From positions 1 through 27,355 of the forward strand of contig JAEZKH010000525.1 of the NCBI GenBank assembly GCA_023415515.1: a stretch of 27,355 bases of DNA. Reading direction: 5' to 3'. The notes beneath the pieces were generated by a model that was not told where the DNA came from, searched no databases, and saw only the letters and a list, made by a program, of their open reading frames with translations. The number at the start of each line of letters is the position of its first letter. The stretch's first letter is position 1. Positions 16,081 to 24,348 of this stretch are shown here, piece after piece. Origin of the DNA: Actinomycetes bacterium (GTDB lineage: Bacteria; Actinomycetota; Actinomycetes; Mycobacteriales; Mycobacteriaceae). The translations under genes and the position numbers were made by a program.

Positions 16081-16094
16081 TAGAACATGTTCTA
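16081..16094 (-). promoter_or_regulatory. mce4 distal KstR operator, perfect palindrome
   Basis: TAGAACATGTTCTA is an exact palindrome, extended to 16 bp by flanking C and G (16080-16095), and matches TNNAACNNGTTNNA in full. It lies 220 bp upstream of yrbE4A and 32 bp past the hsd4A stop. TAGAAT on the minus strand (plus 16077-16082) overlaps its edge as a possible -10 hexamer. It is the best operator in the window, so mce4 may have two KstR-controlled promoters. Confidence 0.75.
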
Positions 16095-16126
16095 GCTACC
16101 GATGTTATCGGTCCTTCAGTCCGCTG

Positions 16127-17077
16127 TCAGGAATTTCCCATGAGGTGGGTCGCCGAGAATCCCCGCTCCAGTTCACGGCCAGCAAAGAATTCGCGCAACG
16201 ACCCGCTGAGTTCCGACGGCACCCACGCATCCCCCTGAGCGGTGAATTGCGCCTCGACCGACGGTGCTGCCAGCAGCGTGACCGTCGGGCCGTAGACGAT
16301 GAAGACCTGGCCGCTGACATTGTCCGACGCAGGCGACGCGAGGAACCGGACGAGAGAGACGACGTGCTCCGGCGACAGGCTGTCGATCTGGCCGTCGGAC
16401 AACTCGGGCGCATCGCCGAACACCCCTGCCGTCATCGCGGTGCGGGCGCGCGGCGCGATGGCATTCGCCCGAACGCCGTAGCGTTCGAGGGCCCTCGCGG
16501 CGGTCAGCGTGAGCTGGATGATGCCTGCCTTGGCCGCGCCGTAGTTCGCCTGTCCGACGGGACCGGTGAGCCCGGCTTCCGACGAGGTGTTGATGATCCG
16601 GCCGTACACCGAACCGTCGCCTCCGCCGGATGTCGCCGGCGGAGCGGCTCCGGCCTTGGCCTTGGCGCGCCAGTACGCCGCGGCGTTGCGGGTCAACAGG
16701 AAGTGCCCGCGCAGGTGGACGGCGATGACGGCGTCCCAGTCCTCGTCGGACATGTTGAAGAGCATCTTGTCGCGGGTGATACCCGCGTTGTTCACGACGA
16801 TGTGAAGCCCACCAAGACCTTCGGCGGTGGACACCAGCTCGTCAGCGGTGCTGCGCGCGCTGATGTCGCCCTCGACCGCGACGCCCTTCGATCCGACCGC
16901 GGCGATCTCGTCGAGGACATCCGAGGAGTCCAGTGCGGCGGCCATGTCGTTCACCACAACCGTCGCACCCGAGCGGGCGAGGCCGATCGCCTCCGCCCTG
17001 CCGAGCCCGGCGGCCGCGCCGGTCACCACTGCCACCCGGCCCGAGAGATCGGTCAGGTCGTCGGTTTGTGTGCTCAC
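16127..17077 (-). CDS. hsd4A: Hsd4A-type SDR, 3-hydroxyacyl-CoA/17-beta-hydroxysteroid dehydrogenase
   Basis: The 316-residue SDR has TGAAAGLG (19-26), NNAG (96-99), catalytic Ser165/166, Tyr179 and Lys183. It is longer than average SDRs, with an Ala/Gly insertion at about 140-156 and a C-terminal extension, as in the dehydrogenase domain of multifunctional peroxisomal MFE-2 proteins. Position (Rv3502c counterpart) and sequence type indicate the enzyme that oxidises the 3-hydroxyacyl-CoA of the sterol side chain; it was named for 17-beta-HSD similarity. It starts with GTG at 17077, 13 bp after fdxD, with GAGGT upstream, so both belong to the transcript from the 17388 operator. Readthrough into mce4 is possible. 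Confidence 0.9.
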   Translation of the reverse strand: MSTQTDDLTDLSGRVAVVTGAAAGLGRAEAIGLARSGATVVVNDMAAALDSSDVLDEIAAVGSKGVAVEGDISARSTADELVSTAEGLGGLHIVVNNAGITRDKMLFNMSDEDWDAVIAVHLRGHFLLTRNAAAYWRAKAKAGAAPPATSGGGDGSVYGRIINTSSEAGLTGPVGQANYGAAKAGIIQLTLTAARALERYGVRANAIAPRARTAMTAGVFGDAPELSDGQIDSLSPEHVVSLVRFLASPASDNVSGQVFIVYGPTVTLLAAPSVEAQFTAQGDAWVPSELSGSLREFFAGRELERGFSATHLMGNS

Positions 17078-17090
17078 GTGATGAATACCT

Positions 17091-17282
17091 CTAGTCCTTG
17101 CGAAGCAACGCGGCGCGCGGGCATTCGGCTATGGACTGCTCGGCCAGGTCCTCCTGGTCGGGCGCCACCGGGTCCTGCTTCACCACCGCGTAATCGTCAT
17201 CGTCGAGATCGAACAGGTCTGGTGCGATTCCCACGCACACGGCGTTACCTTCACACCGATCGCGATCGACTTCAACTCGCAC
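17091..17282 (-). CDS. fdxD: Small single-cluster ferredoxin FdxD
   Basis: The 63-residue ferredoxin starts with GTG at 17282, preceded by an excellent AGGAGG ribosome site a few bases upstream, which decides against longer in-frame starts. Cysteines at about residues 10 (DRCEGN), 16 (AVC) and 57 (AECPRAAL) give the C-x5-C...C pattern of [3Fe-4S] ferredoxins, with an acidic FDLDDDDY loop between. Such ferredoxins feed electrons to cytochromes P450 or other oxygenases; in this locus a partner could be a sterol C26 hydroxylase or an acyl-CoA dehydrogenase, but no P450 gene is in the window. It is the first gene of the leftward fdxD-hsd4A unit. Confidence 0.9.
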   Translation of the reverse strand: MRVEVDRDRCEGNAVCVGIAPDLFDLDDDDYAVVKQDPVAPDQEDLAEQSIAECPRAALLRKD

Positions 17283-17387
17283 GCCTTCCTCCTTGCATCT
17301 GACTCCGGCGGGCTGTTCCCCGGGCAGGACCCACAATACGACCAGGTCGGCAGGCTACTCGAACGAACCGTCGCTGGACCCCAAGAC

Positions 17388-17401
17388 TAGAACGTGTTAC
17401 A
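17388..17401. promoter_or_regulatory. KstR operator between fdxD and fadE26
   Basis: TAGAACGTGTTACA matches TNNAACNNGTTNNA at every defined position and is identical to the site at 26011. It lies in the divergent region, 105 bp from the fdxD start and 95 bp from the fadE26 start. On the minus strand TAGTCT (plus 17384-17389) overlaps its edge as a -10 for fdxD. One bound repressor could control both directions. Confidence 0.8.
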
Positions 17402-17496
17402 ACCGGGAGGGCGGACCGGGTCTGCCTCTCGGCTGTCGATGACATTTGACGATGTGAAGGCCGCCGCGGACGCGAGGAGCGGGAAAGGACAGGGCG

Positions 17497-18678
17497 ATGC
17501 GGATCGGCTACACCCCCGAGCAAGAGGAGTTGCGCCGTGAGCTGCGGGCCTACTTCACCAAGCTCATGACGCCCGAACGCGCCGAGGCGCTCGCCTCCAA
17601 CGACGGCGAGATGGGCCGCGGCAACGTGTACCGCGAGACCGTCGCGCAAATGGGCAGAGACGGTTGGCTGACCCTGTCGTGGCCGAAGGAGTACGGCGGC
17701 CAGGAGCGCACGCCGATGGACGGCCTGATCTTCAACGACGAGGCCGCCATCGCAAACGTGCCCGTGCCGTTTCTGACGATCAACTCGGTGGCCCCGACGA
17801 TCATGGGATTCGGCACCGATGAGCAGAAGAACTTCTTCCTGCCCAAGATCGCCGCGGGCGAGCTGCACTTCTCGATCGGCTACTCCGAACCAGGGGCAGG
17901 CACCGATCTCGCGTCGTTGCGTACCACCGCCGTCCGGGACGGCGACGACTATGTGATCAACGGCCAGAAGATGTGGACCTCTCTGATCGCCTACGCCGAC
18001 TACGTGTGGTTGGCGGTGCGGACGAACCAAGAGGCCAAGAAGCACCGGGGCATCTCGATGCTGATCGTGCCGACGACCGCGGAGGGTTTCTCGTGGACGC
18101 CGGTGCACACGATGGCGGGCGTGGACACCAGCGCCACCTACTACCAGGACGTTCGGGTACCGGCGACCAACCTCGTCGGCGAGGAGAACGCCGGCTGGAA
18201 ACTGGTGACCAACCAGCTCAACCACGAGCGTGTCGCGCTGGTGTCGGCACAGCCGATCTTCTCGGCGCTCAACGGCGTTCGGGAGTGGGCGCAGAACACC
18301 AAGGACGTACACGGCAACCGGCTGATCGACTCCGAGTGGGTGCAGCTCAACCTGGCGCGCGTGCACGCCAAGGCCGAGGTTCTCAAGCTGATCAACTGGG
18401 AGCTGGCCTCCACCGACGACGTCGCCCCCTCCCCTGCGGATGCGTCGGCGGCCAAGGTCTACGGCACCGAGCTGGCGACCGAGGCCTACCGGTTGCTGAT
18501 GGAGGTTATGGGCACCGCAGCGACGGTGCGCACGAACTCGGCCGGCGCGCTGCTGCGCGGCCGCATCGAGCGGATGCACCGGTCATGTCTGATCCTGACC
18601 TTCGGCGGCGGCACCAACGAGATCCAGCGCGACATCATCGGCATGGTCGCCCTCGGCCTGCCCCGAGTGAACCGGTAA
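17497..18678 (+). CDS. fadE26: Acyl-CoA dehydrogenase FadE26 (ChsE4-type subunit)
   Basis: The 393-residue acyl-CoA dehydrogenase has FAD and substrate motifs YSEPGAGTDLAS (129-140) and GQKMWTS (156-162), the C-terminal helical domain, and FGGGTNEIQRDII near the end. Glu244 in NHERVAL is the candidate catalytic base. By family and synteny it pairs with the adjacent FadE27 in the alpha2-beta2 enzyme (ChsE4-ChsE5) that introduces the first double bond into steroid C26-oyl-CoA side chains. ATG 17497 has GGGAAAGGA upstream. It is the first gene of fadE26-fadE27-fadD17, driven from the region of the 17388 operator. Confidence 0.94.
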   Translation: MRIGYTPEQEELRRELRAYFTKLMTPERAEALASNDGEMGRGNVYRETVAQMGRDGWLTLSWPKEYGGQERTPMDGLIFNDEAAIANVPVPFLTINSVAPTIMGFGTDEQKNFFLPKIAAGELHFSIGYSEPGAGTDLASLRTTAVRDGDDYVINGQKMWTSLIAYADYVWLAVRTNQEAKKHRGISMLIVPTTAEGFSWTPVHTMAGVDTSATYYQDVRVPATNLVGEENAGWKLVTNQLNHERVALVSAQPIFSALNGVREWAQNTKDVHGNRLIDSEWVQLNLARVHAKAEVLKLINWELASTDDVAPSPADASAAKVYGTELATEAYRLLMEVMGTAATVRTNSAGALLRGRIERMHRSCLILTFGGGTNEIQRDIIGMVALGLPRVNR

Positions 18679-18696
18679 GGGAAGGCGGACACTCAC

Positions 18697-19794
18697 ATGG
18701 ATTTTTCGACGACTGAAGCCGCCGACGACCTCGGTGGTCTGGTCCGTACCATCACCGAGTCGGTGTGCACGCCGGAGCGCCAGCGGGAGCTCGACGGGCT
18801 CGATGAACGCTTCGACAGCACGCTGTGGGGCAAGCTCAAAGACGCCGATGTCCTGTCCACCACCGCACCGGAGTCGGTGGGCGGCGCCGGATTCGGTGTG
18901 CTCGAGCAGGTGGCCGTGTTGGTTGCGCTCGGCAGGCAGTTGGCTGCGGTGCCCTATCTCGAGTCGGCGGTTCTCGCCGCGGGTGCGCTCGCCGAGTTCG
19001 GTTCCGAAGACCTGCGCACGGCGTGGGCGACGCCTGCGATGAACGGCGAGAAGATCGTGACCGTCGCGCTCGACGGCGAGATGGGTGAAGGACCCGTGCA
19101 AGCGACCGGGGACGGCGCGGGCTACCGGCTGACCGGCACGCGGACGCAGGTGTCGTACGGACCGATCGCCGACGCCTTCCTTGTGCCCGCCGAAACCGAC
19201 ACCGGGGCAGGCGTGTTCCTGGTGGCAGCGGCAGATCCGGGTGTGACGGTGACCTCGCTCGACACCACCGGACACGGCAGCGTCGGCGCGCTCGAGTTGC
19301 GCGGCGTCGAGGTCAGTGCCGACCGCCTTGTCGGCGGCGACGCGGTGTTCGGGTGGCTCATCACGCGAAGTGGCCTTGGGCGCAGCGCCTTTCAGCTCGG
19401 AGTAGTGGAGCGGGCGTTGGAGCTGACTGCCGAATACGCCAGAGAAAGAGAGCAGTTCGACCGGCCGATCGGCAGCTTCCAGGCGGTCTCGTCGCGACTC
19501 GCCGACGGTTACATCGACATCAAGGGCTTGCGGCTGACCCTCACCCAGGCCGCATGGCGACTGTCGGAGGGACTGCCCGCCGACATCGATGTGGCCACTG
19601 CGGCGTTCTGGGCCGCGGAGGCAGGCCACCGCGTCGCGCACACCACGGTGCACGTGCACGGGGGCGTCGGCATCGACACCGACCATCCGGTGCACCGCTA
19701 TTTCCTCGCGGCCAAGCAGACCGAGTTCGCGGTCGGCGGCGCCACCGGACAATTACTGCGCATCGGCCGAGAACTGGCTGACACACCGGCTTGA
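18697..19794 (+). CDS. fadE27: Acyl-CoA dehydrogenase FadE27 (ChsE5-type subunit)
   Basis: The 365-residue acyl-CoA dehydrogenase homologue has the C-terminal ACAD signature REQFDRPIGSFQAV (251-264) and HGGVG (321-325). The segment matching FadE26's EPGAGTD/WTS substrate region is degenerate (GYRLTGTRTQVSYGP), consistent with a subunit that supplies FAD contacts while FadE26 provides the active-site base. It begins 18 bp after fadE26 with AAGG upstream of the ATG, and its TGA overlaps the TTG start of fadD17. Stoichiometric co-translation fits the known heterotetramer. Confidence 0.93.
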   Translation: MDFSTTEAADDLGGLVRTITESVCTPERQRELDGLDERFDSTLWGKLKDADVLSTTAPESVGGAGFGVLEQVAVLVALGRQLAAVPYLESAVLAAGALAEFGSEDLRTAWATPAMNGEKIVTVALDGEMGEGPVQATGDGAGYRLTGTRTQVSYGPIADAFLVPAETDTGAGVFLVAAADPGVTVTSLDTTGHGSVGALELRGVEVSADRLVGGDAVFGWLITRSGLGRSAFQLGVVERALELTAEYAREREQFDRPIGSFQAVSSRLADGYIDIKGLRLTLTQAAWRLSEGLPADIDVATAAFWAAEAGHRVAHTTVHVHGGVGIDTDHPVHRYFLAAKQTEFAVGGATGQLLRIGRELADTPA

Positions 19795-21311
19795 ATCCAC
19801 TCTCGGGGAGCGAACTTCCGACAGTCACCTCGCTCATCACCCCGCTGATCGAGGTCGACGACCGCGGCGTGCACTTCGAGGAATCCTTCTCGTCATGGCG
19901 GGACCACATCCGGCATGGGGCCGCGATCGCAGCCGCTCTTCGCGGGCGGATGGATCCGGACAAGCCGCCGCACGTCGGCGTGCTCCTGCAGAACACGCCG
20001 TTCTTCTCGTCTCTGCTCGTCGCGGCCGGTCTGACGGGCATCGTCCCTGTTGGCCTCAATCCCATCCGCCGTGGCGCGGCACTCGAGCGCGATATCCGGC
20101 ACGCGGACTGCCAAGTCGTGCTTGCCGATTCAGCGTCTGCGGCGGTGGTCGGCGACATCGACCACATCGACGTGGACTCGACTGAATGGGCGGATGAGGT
20201 CGCCGATCATCGCGGGGCCTCGGTCACCGCACAGGCTGCCGAACCCACCGACGTGTTCATGCTGATCTACACATCGGGCACCAGCGGTGACCCCAAGGCG
20301 GTGATCTGCAGCCACGGCAAGGTCGCGATCGCAGGTGTGATGATGGCCGAGCGGTTCGGGCTCGGCACCGAGGACGTCTGCTACGTCTCCATGCCGCTGT
20401 TCCACTCGAACGCGGTACTGGTCGGCTGGGCGGTGTCGCTGGCCTGCCGCGGCTCGATGGCGTTGCGGCGCAAGTTCTCCGCGTCGCAGTTTCTGCCCGA
20501 CATCCGTCGTTACGGTGCCACCTACGCCAACTACGTCGGCAAGCCGCTGTCGTATGTACTGGCGACCCCCGAACGCCCCGACGACGCGGACAACCCACTG
20601 AAGGCGGTGTACGGCAACGAGGGAGCGCCTGCCGACATCGAACGGTTCGCCCGCCGGTTCGGGACCGTCGTCGTCGACGGCTTCGGCTCCACCGAAGGCG
20701 GAGTCGCGATCGGGCGGACCCCGGACACCCCGGTTGGTGCGCTCGGCCCGCTGCCCGAGGGCACCGAGATCGTCGATGTGGACACCGGCGAGCCGTGTCC
20801 GCCCGGCGTGACGGGTGAGATCGTCAACACCGCAGGCCCTGGCCGCTTCGAGGGCTACTACAACGATCCGGGCGCCGACGCCGAGCGAATGCGCGACGGC
20901 ATCTACCACAGCGGCGATCTCGGCTATCGCGACGAGAACGGCTATGTGTACTTCGCGGGCCGATTGGGCGACTGGATGCGCGTCGACGGCGAGAACCTCG
21001 GCGCCGCACCGATCGAGCGTGTCCTGTTGCGGCATCCCGACGTCATCGAGGTCGCCGTCTACGGCATCCCGGCACCTGACGTCGGCGACCAGGTCATGGC
21101 GGCGCTGCTGCTGGCCGACGGTGCGACGTTCGACGCCGACGGGTTTCGGACGTTTCTCGCCGAACAACCCGATCTCGGCGCCAAACAGTGGCCGTCCTTT
21201 GTCCGGATCGCCGCCGAATTGCCAAGGACCGAGTCGTTCAAGGTGATCAAGCGCCAACTGGCGGCGCAGGGCACCGCATGCGCCGACGCGGTGTATCCGA
21301 TCCGGCGGTAA
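19791..21311 (+). CDS. fadD17: Steroid side-chain acyl-CoA synthetase FadD17
   Basis: The 506-residue ANL-superfamily enzyme makes an acyl-adenylate and then a CoA thioester. Motifs are the P-loop-like YTSGTSGDPKA (160-170), FGSTEG (298-303), SGDLGYRD (374-381), the hinge RLGDWMRVDGENLG (391-404) and a probable catalytic Lys484 in ESFKVIKRQL. The start is TTG 19791, sharing TTGA with the fadE27 stop; no ATG or GTG gives the full family N-terminus. Published work on the M. tuberculosis homologue, as I recall it, assigns activity to steroids with shortened (C5) side chains, complementing FadD19. It is the last gene of its operon; I see no clear terminator just after it. Confidence 0.93.
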   Translation: MNPLSGSELPTVTSLITPLIEVDDRGVHFEESFSSWRDHIRHGAAIAAALRGRMDPDKPPHVGVLLQNTPFFSSLLVAAGLTGIVPVGLNPIRRGAALERDIRHADCQVVLADSASAAVVGDIDHIDVDSTEWADEVADHRGASVTAQAAEPTDVFMLIYTSGTSGDPKAVICSHGKVAIAGVMMAERFGLGTEDVCYVSMPLFHSNAVLVGWAVSLACRGSMALRRKFSASQFLPDIRRYGATYANYVGKPLSYVLATPERPDDADNPLKAVYGNEGAPADIERFARRFGTVVVDGFGSTEGGVAIGRTPDTPVGALGPLPEGTEIVDVDTGEPCPPGVTGEIVNTAGPGRFEGYYNDPGADAERMRDGIYHSGDLGYRDENGYVYFAGRLGDWMRVDGENLGAAPIERVLLRHPDVIEVAVYGIPAPDVGDQVMAALLLADGATFDADGFRTFLAEQPDLGAKQWPSFVRIAAELPRTESFKVIKRQLAAQGTACADAVYPIRR

Positions 21312-21637
21312 CGCGGGTGCGGTGAAGGGGACGCCGGCTAACACATCGATTCAGCGAGAGATGCTTGCGACTGTCACGATCTGCCAGATTCGTTATCGCT
21401 GTCTGCCGTGCACAATGCCATCTTTCGACTAGGTTCCCTACGGTCCTGGCGTCGGTCGACGTTTGCCGGTTGCGGCGCCGAAACCGTGACGGTCGAGAAC
21501 AACATCGTGTCATCCCCGGCAGCGACGGGCTCTACGTCCTGCAGCTCAATGCCGACGGGCTCGAGGAGCAGGTCGACATCATCACTGCCGCAACCGATGT
21601 GATCGACTCGGAGACGTCGATTTCGTTCTGATCGAAT
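21312..21637. other. Intergenic region between converging fadD17 and amidohydrolase genes
   Basis: No intact gene is convincing here. The only protein-like signal is the fragment described at 21480-21631. No strong terminator hairpin with a T-tract was seen between the converging units. Confidence 0.5.
21480..21631 (+). pseudogene. Possible frameshifted remnant of an LpqN/LpqT/Mtc28-type secreted protein
   Basis: One frame reads TVTVENNIV up to about 21510; the next frame continues VIPGSDGLYVLQLNADG and ends DSETSISF before TGA at 21629-21631. Together they look like one C-terminal domain broken by a frameshift. The YVLQLNADGLE and ATDVID wording resembles the C-terminus of the mycobacterial LpqN/LpqT/Mtc28 lipoprotein family, from memory only. 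Neither frame has a good start, ribosome site or signal peptide, so it is called a relic; a chance open frame in GC-rich DNA is the alternative. Confidence 0.35.
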
Positions 21638-22486
21638 TCACCGGCCGCCCGGGGTCATCCGGTCGGTCAGCTTGAAGACCCGCACGGCGTTCCCGTGCAA
21701 GTAGTCGTGCAGTGCATCGTCGGCCAACCCGAGTTCGTCGAGGCCGATCAGCGCGTGGCTGTGCCCGATCATCGGATAGTTGGTGCCGAAGAGGACCTTG
21801 CGAGCGCCGGTACCGGTGCGCATGAACCGGACCAACTCGTCGGGTAGGCGCTTGGTCGTGTATGCGGAGGTGTCGATGTAGACGTTCGGATGCTTGCGCG
21901 CGACCGCGACCATTTCCTCCGTCCACGGATAGCCGACGTGACCGCAGACGATGACGAGGTCGGGAAAGTCCAACGCGACCTCGTCGATGTACGGGATGGG
22001 TCGACCGGTCTCAGAACGCCGCATGGGTCCGGTGTGGCCGACCTGCGTGCAGAACGGCACACCCAAGTCGACGCACTCGGCGAACAACGGATAGTAGCGG
22101 CGGTCGGTCGGCGGCAGACCCCACAGCCACGGCACCACCCGCAGGCCGACGAAACCCTGGTCGCGGACACGGCGGCGCAACTCGCGAACGGCAGCCATCG
22201 GCGTGTCGAGATCGACTGTCGCCAACCCGGCGAACCTGTCGGGATATCGCGAAACCCAGTCAGCCACTTCGTCGTTGGAAACCAGGTCGAGGCCATTCGG
22301 GCCGCACCATGCCGACAGCAGCCCGAAGTCGACACCGGCGGCGTCCATCGAGGCAATCGTCGCCCCGATAGGCACCTCGGAGTCTTTCTCCGGCATCGCC
22401 CCGCCGGTCCAGCGTCTCAAGGAGGCCAGCATCTCGTGGCCGAGAAACCGAACGGTGGGGTGCTGCATCCAGACGTCGACGGTCAT
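21638..22486 (-). CDS. Amidohydrolase-2 family protein with altered metal ligands
   Basis: The 282-residue TIM-barrel protein resembles the ACMSD/amidohydrolase-2 family: GLRVVPW (114-120), TQVGHTGP with His151, CGHVGYPW with His183, and a closing FGTNYP (233-238). The usual N-terminal HxH is not present (the region reads VDVWMQHP), and the final metal-ligand Asp of the normal SDYP motif is Asn236. It may bind metal unusually, or act as a decarboxylase or hydratase; the substrate is unknown. ATG 22486 overlaps the upstream hydrolase stop in ATGA, which fixes the start. It is the last gene of the probable fadD19 transcription unit, which suggests a role at the edge of sterol catabolism. Confidence 0.85.
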   Translation of the reverse strand: MTVDVWMQHPTVRFLGHEMLASLRRWTGGAMPEKDSEVPIGATIASMDAAGVDFGLLSAWCGPNGLDLVSNDEVADWVSRYPDRFAGLATVDLDTPMAAVRELRRRVRDQGFVGLRVVPWLWGLPPTDRRYYPLFAECVDLGVPFCTQVGHTGPMRRSETGRPIPYIDEVALDFPDLVIVCGHVGYPWTEEMVAVARKHPNVYIDTSAYTTKRLPDELVRFMRTGTGARKVLFGTNYPMIGHSHALIGLDELGLADDALHDYLHGNAVRVFKLTDRMTPGGR

Positions 22487-23184
22487 GTGTGCCTCGCGAA
22501 CAGTGTCGCCAACTCCCTTGGCCGCGACAGGAACGGCGAATGGCTGCCCGGCATCTCGACGACGTTGGCGCCGAGCCGATTTCGCGCCATTGCTGCCGAC
22601 CAGTCCGGGTTGACCATCCGGTCCTCCGCACAAATCACGTAGGTGCTTTCGACGGCGGGAAACTCGTTCAGCGAACACGGCAACCCGTACGGGTAGACGG
22701 CCTGTGGGCGCAGACGCGAAAAGGCCGCGGAGACGGTGGCGTCATCGCAGTCGCCGAACAGGTGGAAGGCCGCCAGTTCGCGGTCGACCCAGGCTCGACG
22801 GCCGAGGGCGTCCTTGGGTCCGAGCCCCTTCGGATAGTCGGCGTTGAGCATCTCGGCGTCGTCGCGCAATTGCTGCGCGAACGGCTGCCCCGGGATGGGA
22901 GTCAGCGCGCACAGATAGACGAGATGCCGCATCGGCCGCCGTGCCGCGACGACGGATACGGTCAACCCGCCGAGGGAATGCCCGACGACGACGAGGTCAT
23001 CACCGGGTTCATCGCCGACTGCTTCGCACACCACGTCGGCGTAATCATCGAACGATGCCGACGGGTCGTCCACCGGCAGATCCACCGTGATCACACGGTG
23101 GCCGAACGCCTCCAGTTCGGGTGTCAGCCGCTCCCAACACCACGCCCCGTGCCACGCGCCGTGCACCAATGCAAACGTCGTCAT
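22483..23184 (-). CDS. Alpha/beta hydrolase
   Basis: The 233-residue alpha/beta-hydrolase has the oxyanion-hole HGAWHGAW (8-15), nucleophile elbow GHSLGG with Ser70, an acid residue probably in CAEDRMV, and a catalytic His in GSHSPF near the C-terminus, so the triad looks intact. Its small size and HGAWHGAWCW opening resemble plant salicylate-esterase/hydroxynitrile-lyase-like and bacterial EstC-like esterases. The substrate is unknown; an ester or thioester from sterol breakdown is a guess based on position. It follows the nitronate monooxygenase by 42 bp and overlaps the amidohydrolase by 4 bp. No obvious Shine-Dalgarno precedes the ATG. Confidence 0.87.
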   Translation of the reverse strand: MTTFALVHGAWHGAWCWERLTPELEAFGHRVITVDLPVDDPSASFDDYADVVCEAVGDEPGDDLVVVGHSLGGLTVSVVAARRPMRHLVYLCALTPIPGQPFAQQLRDDAEMLNADYPKGLGPKDALGRRAWVDRELAAFHLFGDCDDATVSAAFSRLRPQAVYPYGLPCSLNEFPAVESTYVICAEDRMVNPDWSAAMARNRLGANVVEMPGSHSPFLSRPRELATLFARHT

Positions 23185-23226
23185 CGCGCCGCGATGTTAC
23201 GGGGCGGCGGCACAGAATTCGGGGAG

Positions 23227-24348
23227 TCAGCCTTTTCGGATCTTGTCGAGGCGGGTCGTCGCCTCCTCGAAGCCCGCCACCAACTCGGCGATGATGTCGG
23301 CGACGGGCCGGATCTCGTTCATCCGGCCGACGATCTGACCGACGGGCATCGCGACAGTGGTCGGATCGTTGGATTCGTTCATCCGCTGGTGCGCCTCGCT
23401 GACCAGGATGTTCTGCAGCGGCATGGGCAGCGGTTCGGGTGCGTCGGGCGCATCCCAGGCGTCGGTCCACCGGCTCTTGAGCAGACGCGCGGGCTTTCCG
23501 GTGTAGATCCGCCTCCGGACGGTGTCCGCCGATGTCGCCGCAAGCAGCGCCTCCTGAATGGTGGACCGGCCGCTGGGCTGGCGGTGTCCGAGGTCGTACT
23601 CGGCGGCGGTCAAGAACGCCGACCCCATCCACACACCCTGTGCGCCGAGCGCTAGCGCGGCCGCCACCTGCCTGCCGGTGCCGATTCCGCCGGCAGCGAG
23701 CACGGGCGCCCGACCGTCAAGGGCATCAACGATTTCCGGCCACAACACCATCGAGCCGATCTCGCCGGTGTGGCCCCCTGCCTCGTGCCCCTGTGCGACG
23801 ACGATGTCGACGCCGTTGTCGACGTGACGCTGTGCGTGCTTGGGACTGCCTGCGAGCGCGGCGACCGGAACGCCTGCCTCGTGCACCTGGTCGATGACAT
23901 CCTTGGGCGGTGAGCCGAGTGCGTTGGCGATCAACTTGATCGGGTGCTTGAGCGCGACCTCCACGTGGGAGCGGGCCACCGAATGCAGCCAGCCGAGCAC
24001 ACCCGCCGAGCGCTCCTCGTCCTCGGGCAGCGGCGGCACACCGAGGTCGGCGAGCGTCTTGTCGACGAAGTCGCGGTGCGCCTGCGGGATCAGCTTGTTG
24101 ATGTCGGCGCTGGTTCCCTCGGTGGGGATCTTGGCGGGCATGACGACGTCGACGCCGTACGGCTTGCCTTCGGTGTTCTCGTCCATCCAGTTCAGGACAC
24201 CTTCGAGATCATCGGGGTCGTTGAACCGGACACAGCCGAGCACGCCGAGGCCGCCCGCCCTGCTGACCGCGGCAGCCACCTTCTCCGACGGGGTGAAGAC
24301 GAAGATCGGATGGGTGATGCCGAAGCGGTCACACAACGCGGTGCGCAT
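23227..24348 (-). CDS. Nitronate monooxygenase-family FMN protein
   Basis: The 373-residue NMO/2-nitropropane-dioxygenase-like FMN TIM-barrel has QGHEAGGHTG (186-195, His188 at the usual catalytic position) and the FMN phosphate motif AAGGIGTGRQ (218-227). It starts with ATG 24348, overlapping the fadD19 TGA as TGATG, so it is translationally coupled to fadD19. In steroid degradation another protein of this superfamily, IpdC (Rv3553), acts as a reductase/dehydrogenase on CoA-linked ring intermediates, so a flavin-dependent reaction on a steroid CoA ester is as likely as true nitronate oxidation. Exact function unknown. Confidence 0.88.
   Translation of the reverse strand: MRTALCDRFGITHPIFVFTPSEKVAAAVSRAGGLGVLGCVRFNDPDDLEGVLNWMDENTEGKPYGVDVVMPAKIPTEGTSADINKLIPQAHRDFVDKTLADLGVPPLPEDEERSAGVLGWLHSVARSHVEVALKHPIKLIANALGSPPKDVIDQVHEAGVPVAALAGSPKHAQRHVDNGVDIVVAQGHEAGGHTGEIGSMVLWPEIVDALDGRAPVLAAGGIGTGRQVAAALALGAQGVWMGSAFLTAAEYDLGHRQPSGRSTIQEALLAATSADTVRRRIYTGKPARLLKSRWTDAWDAPDAPEPLPMPLQNILVSEAHQRMNESNDPTTVAMPVGQIVGRMNEIRPVADIIAELVAGFEEATTRLDKIRKG

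Noticed and set aside
17272..18579. Long minus-strand open frame opposite fadE26
   Set aside because: fadE26 has unmistakable ACAD motifs; the antisense product is low-complexity and has no recognisable family.
18583..19752. Long minus-strand open frame opposite fadE27
   Set aside because: Codon-bias shadow of the operon gene fadE27; no motif or ribosome site.
20130..21344. Long minus-strand open frame opposite fadD17
   Set aside because: Antisense to an intact ANL synthetase and compositionally abnormal.
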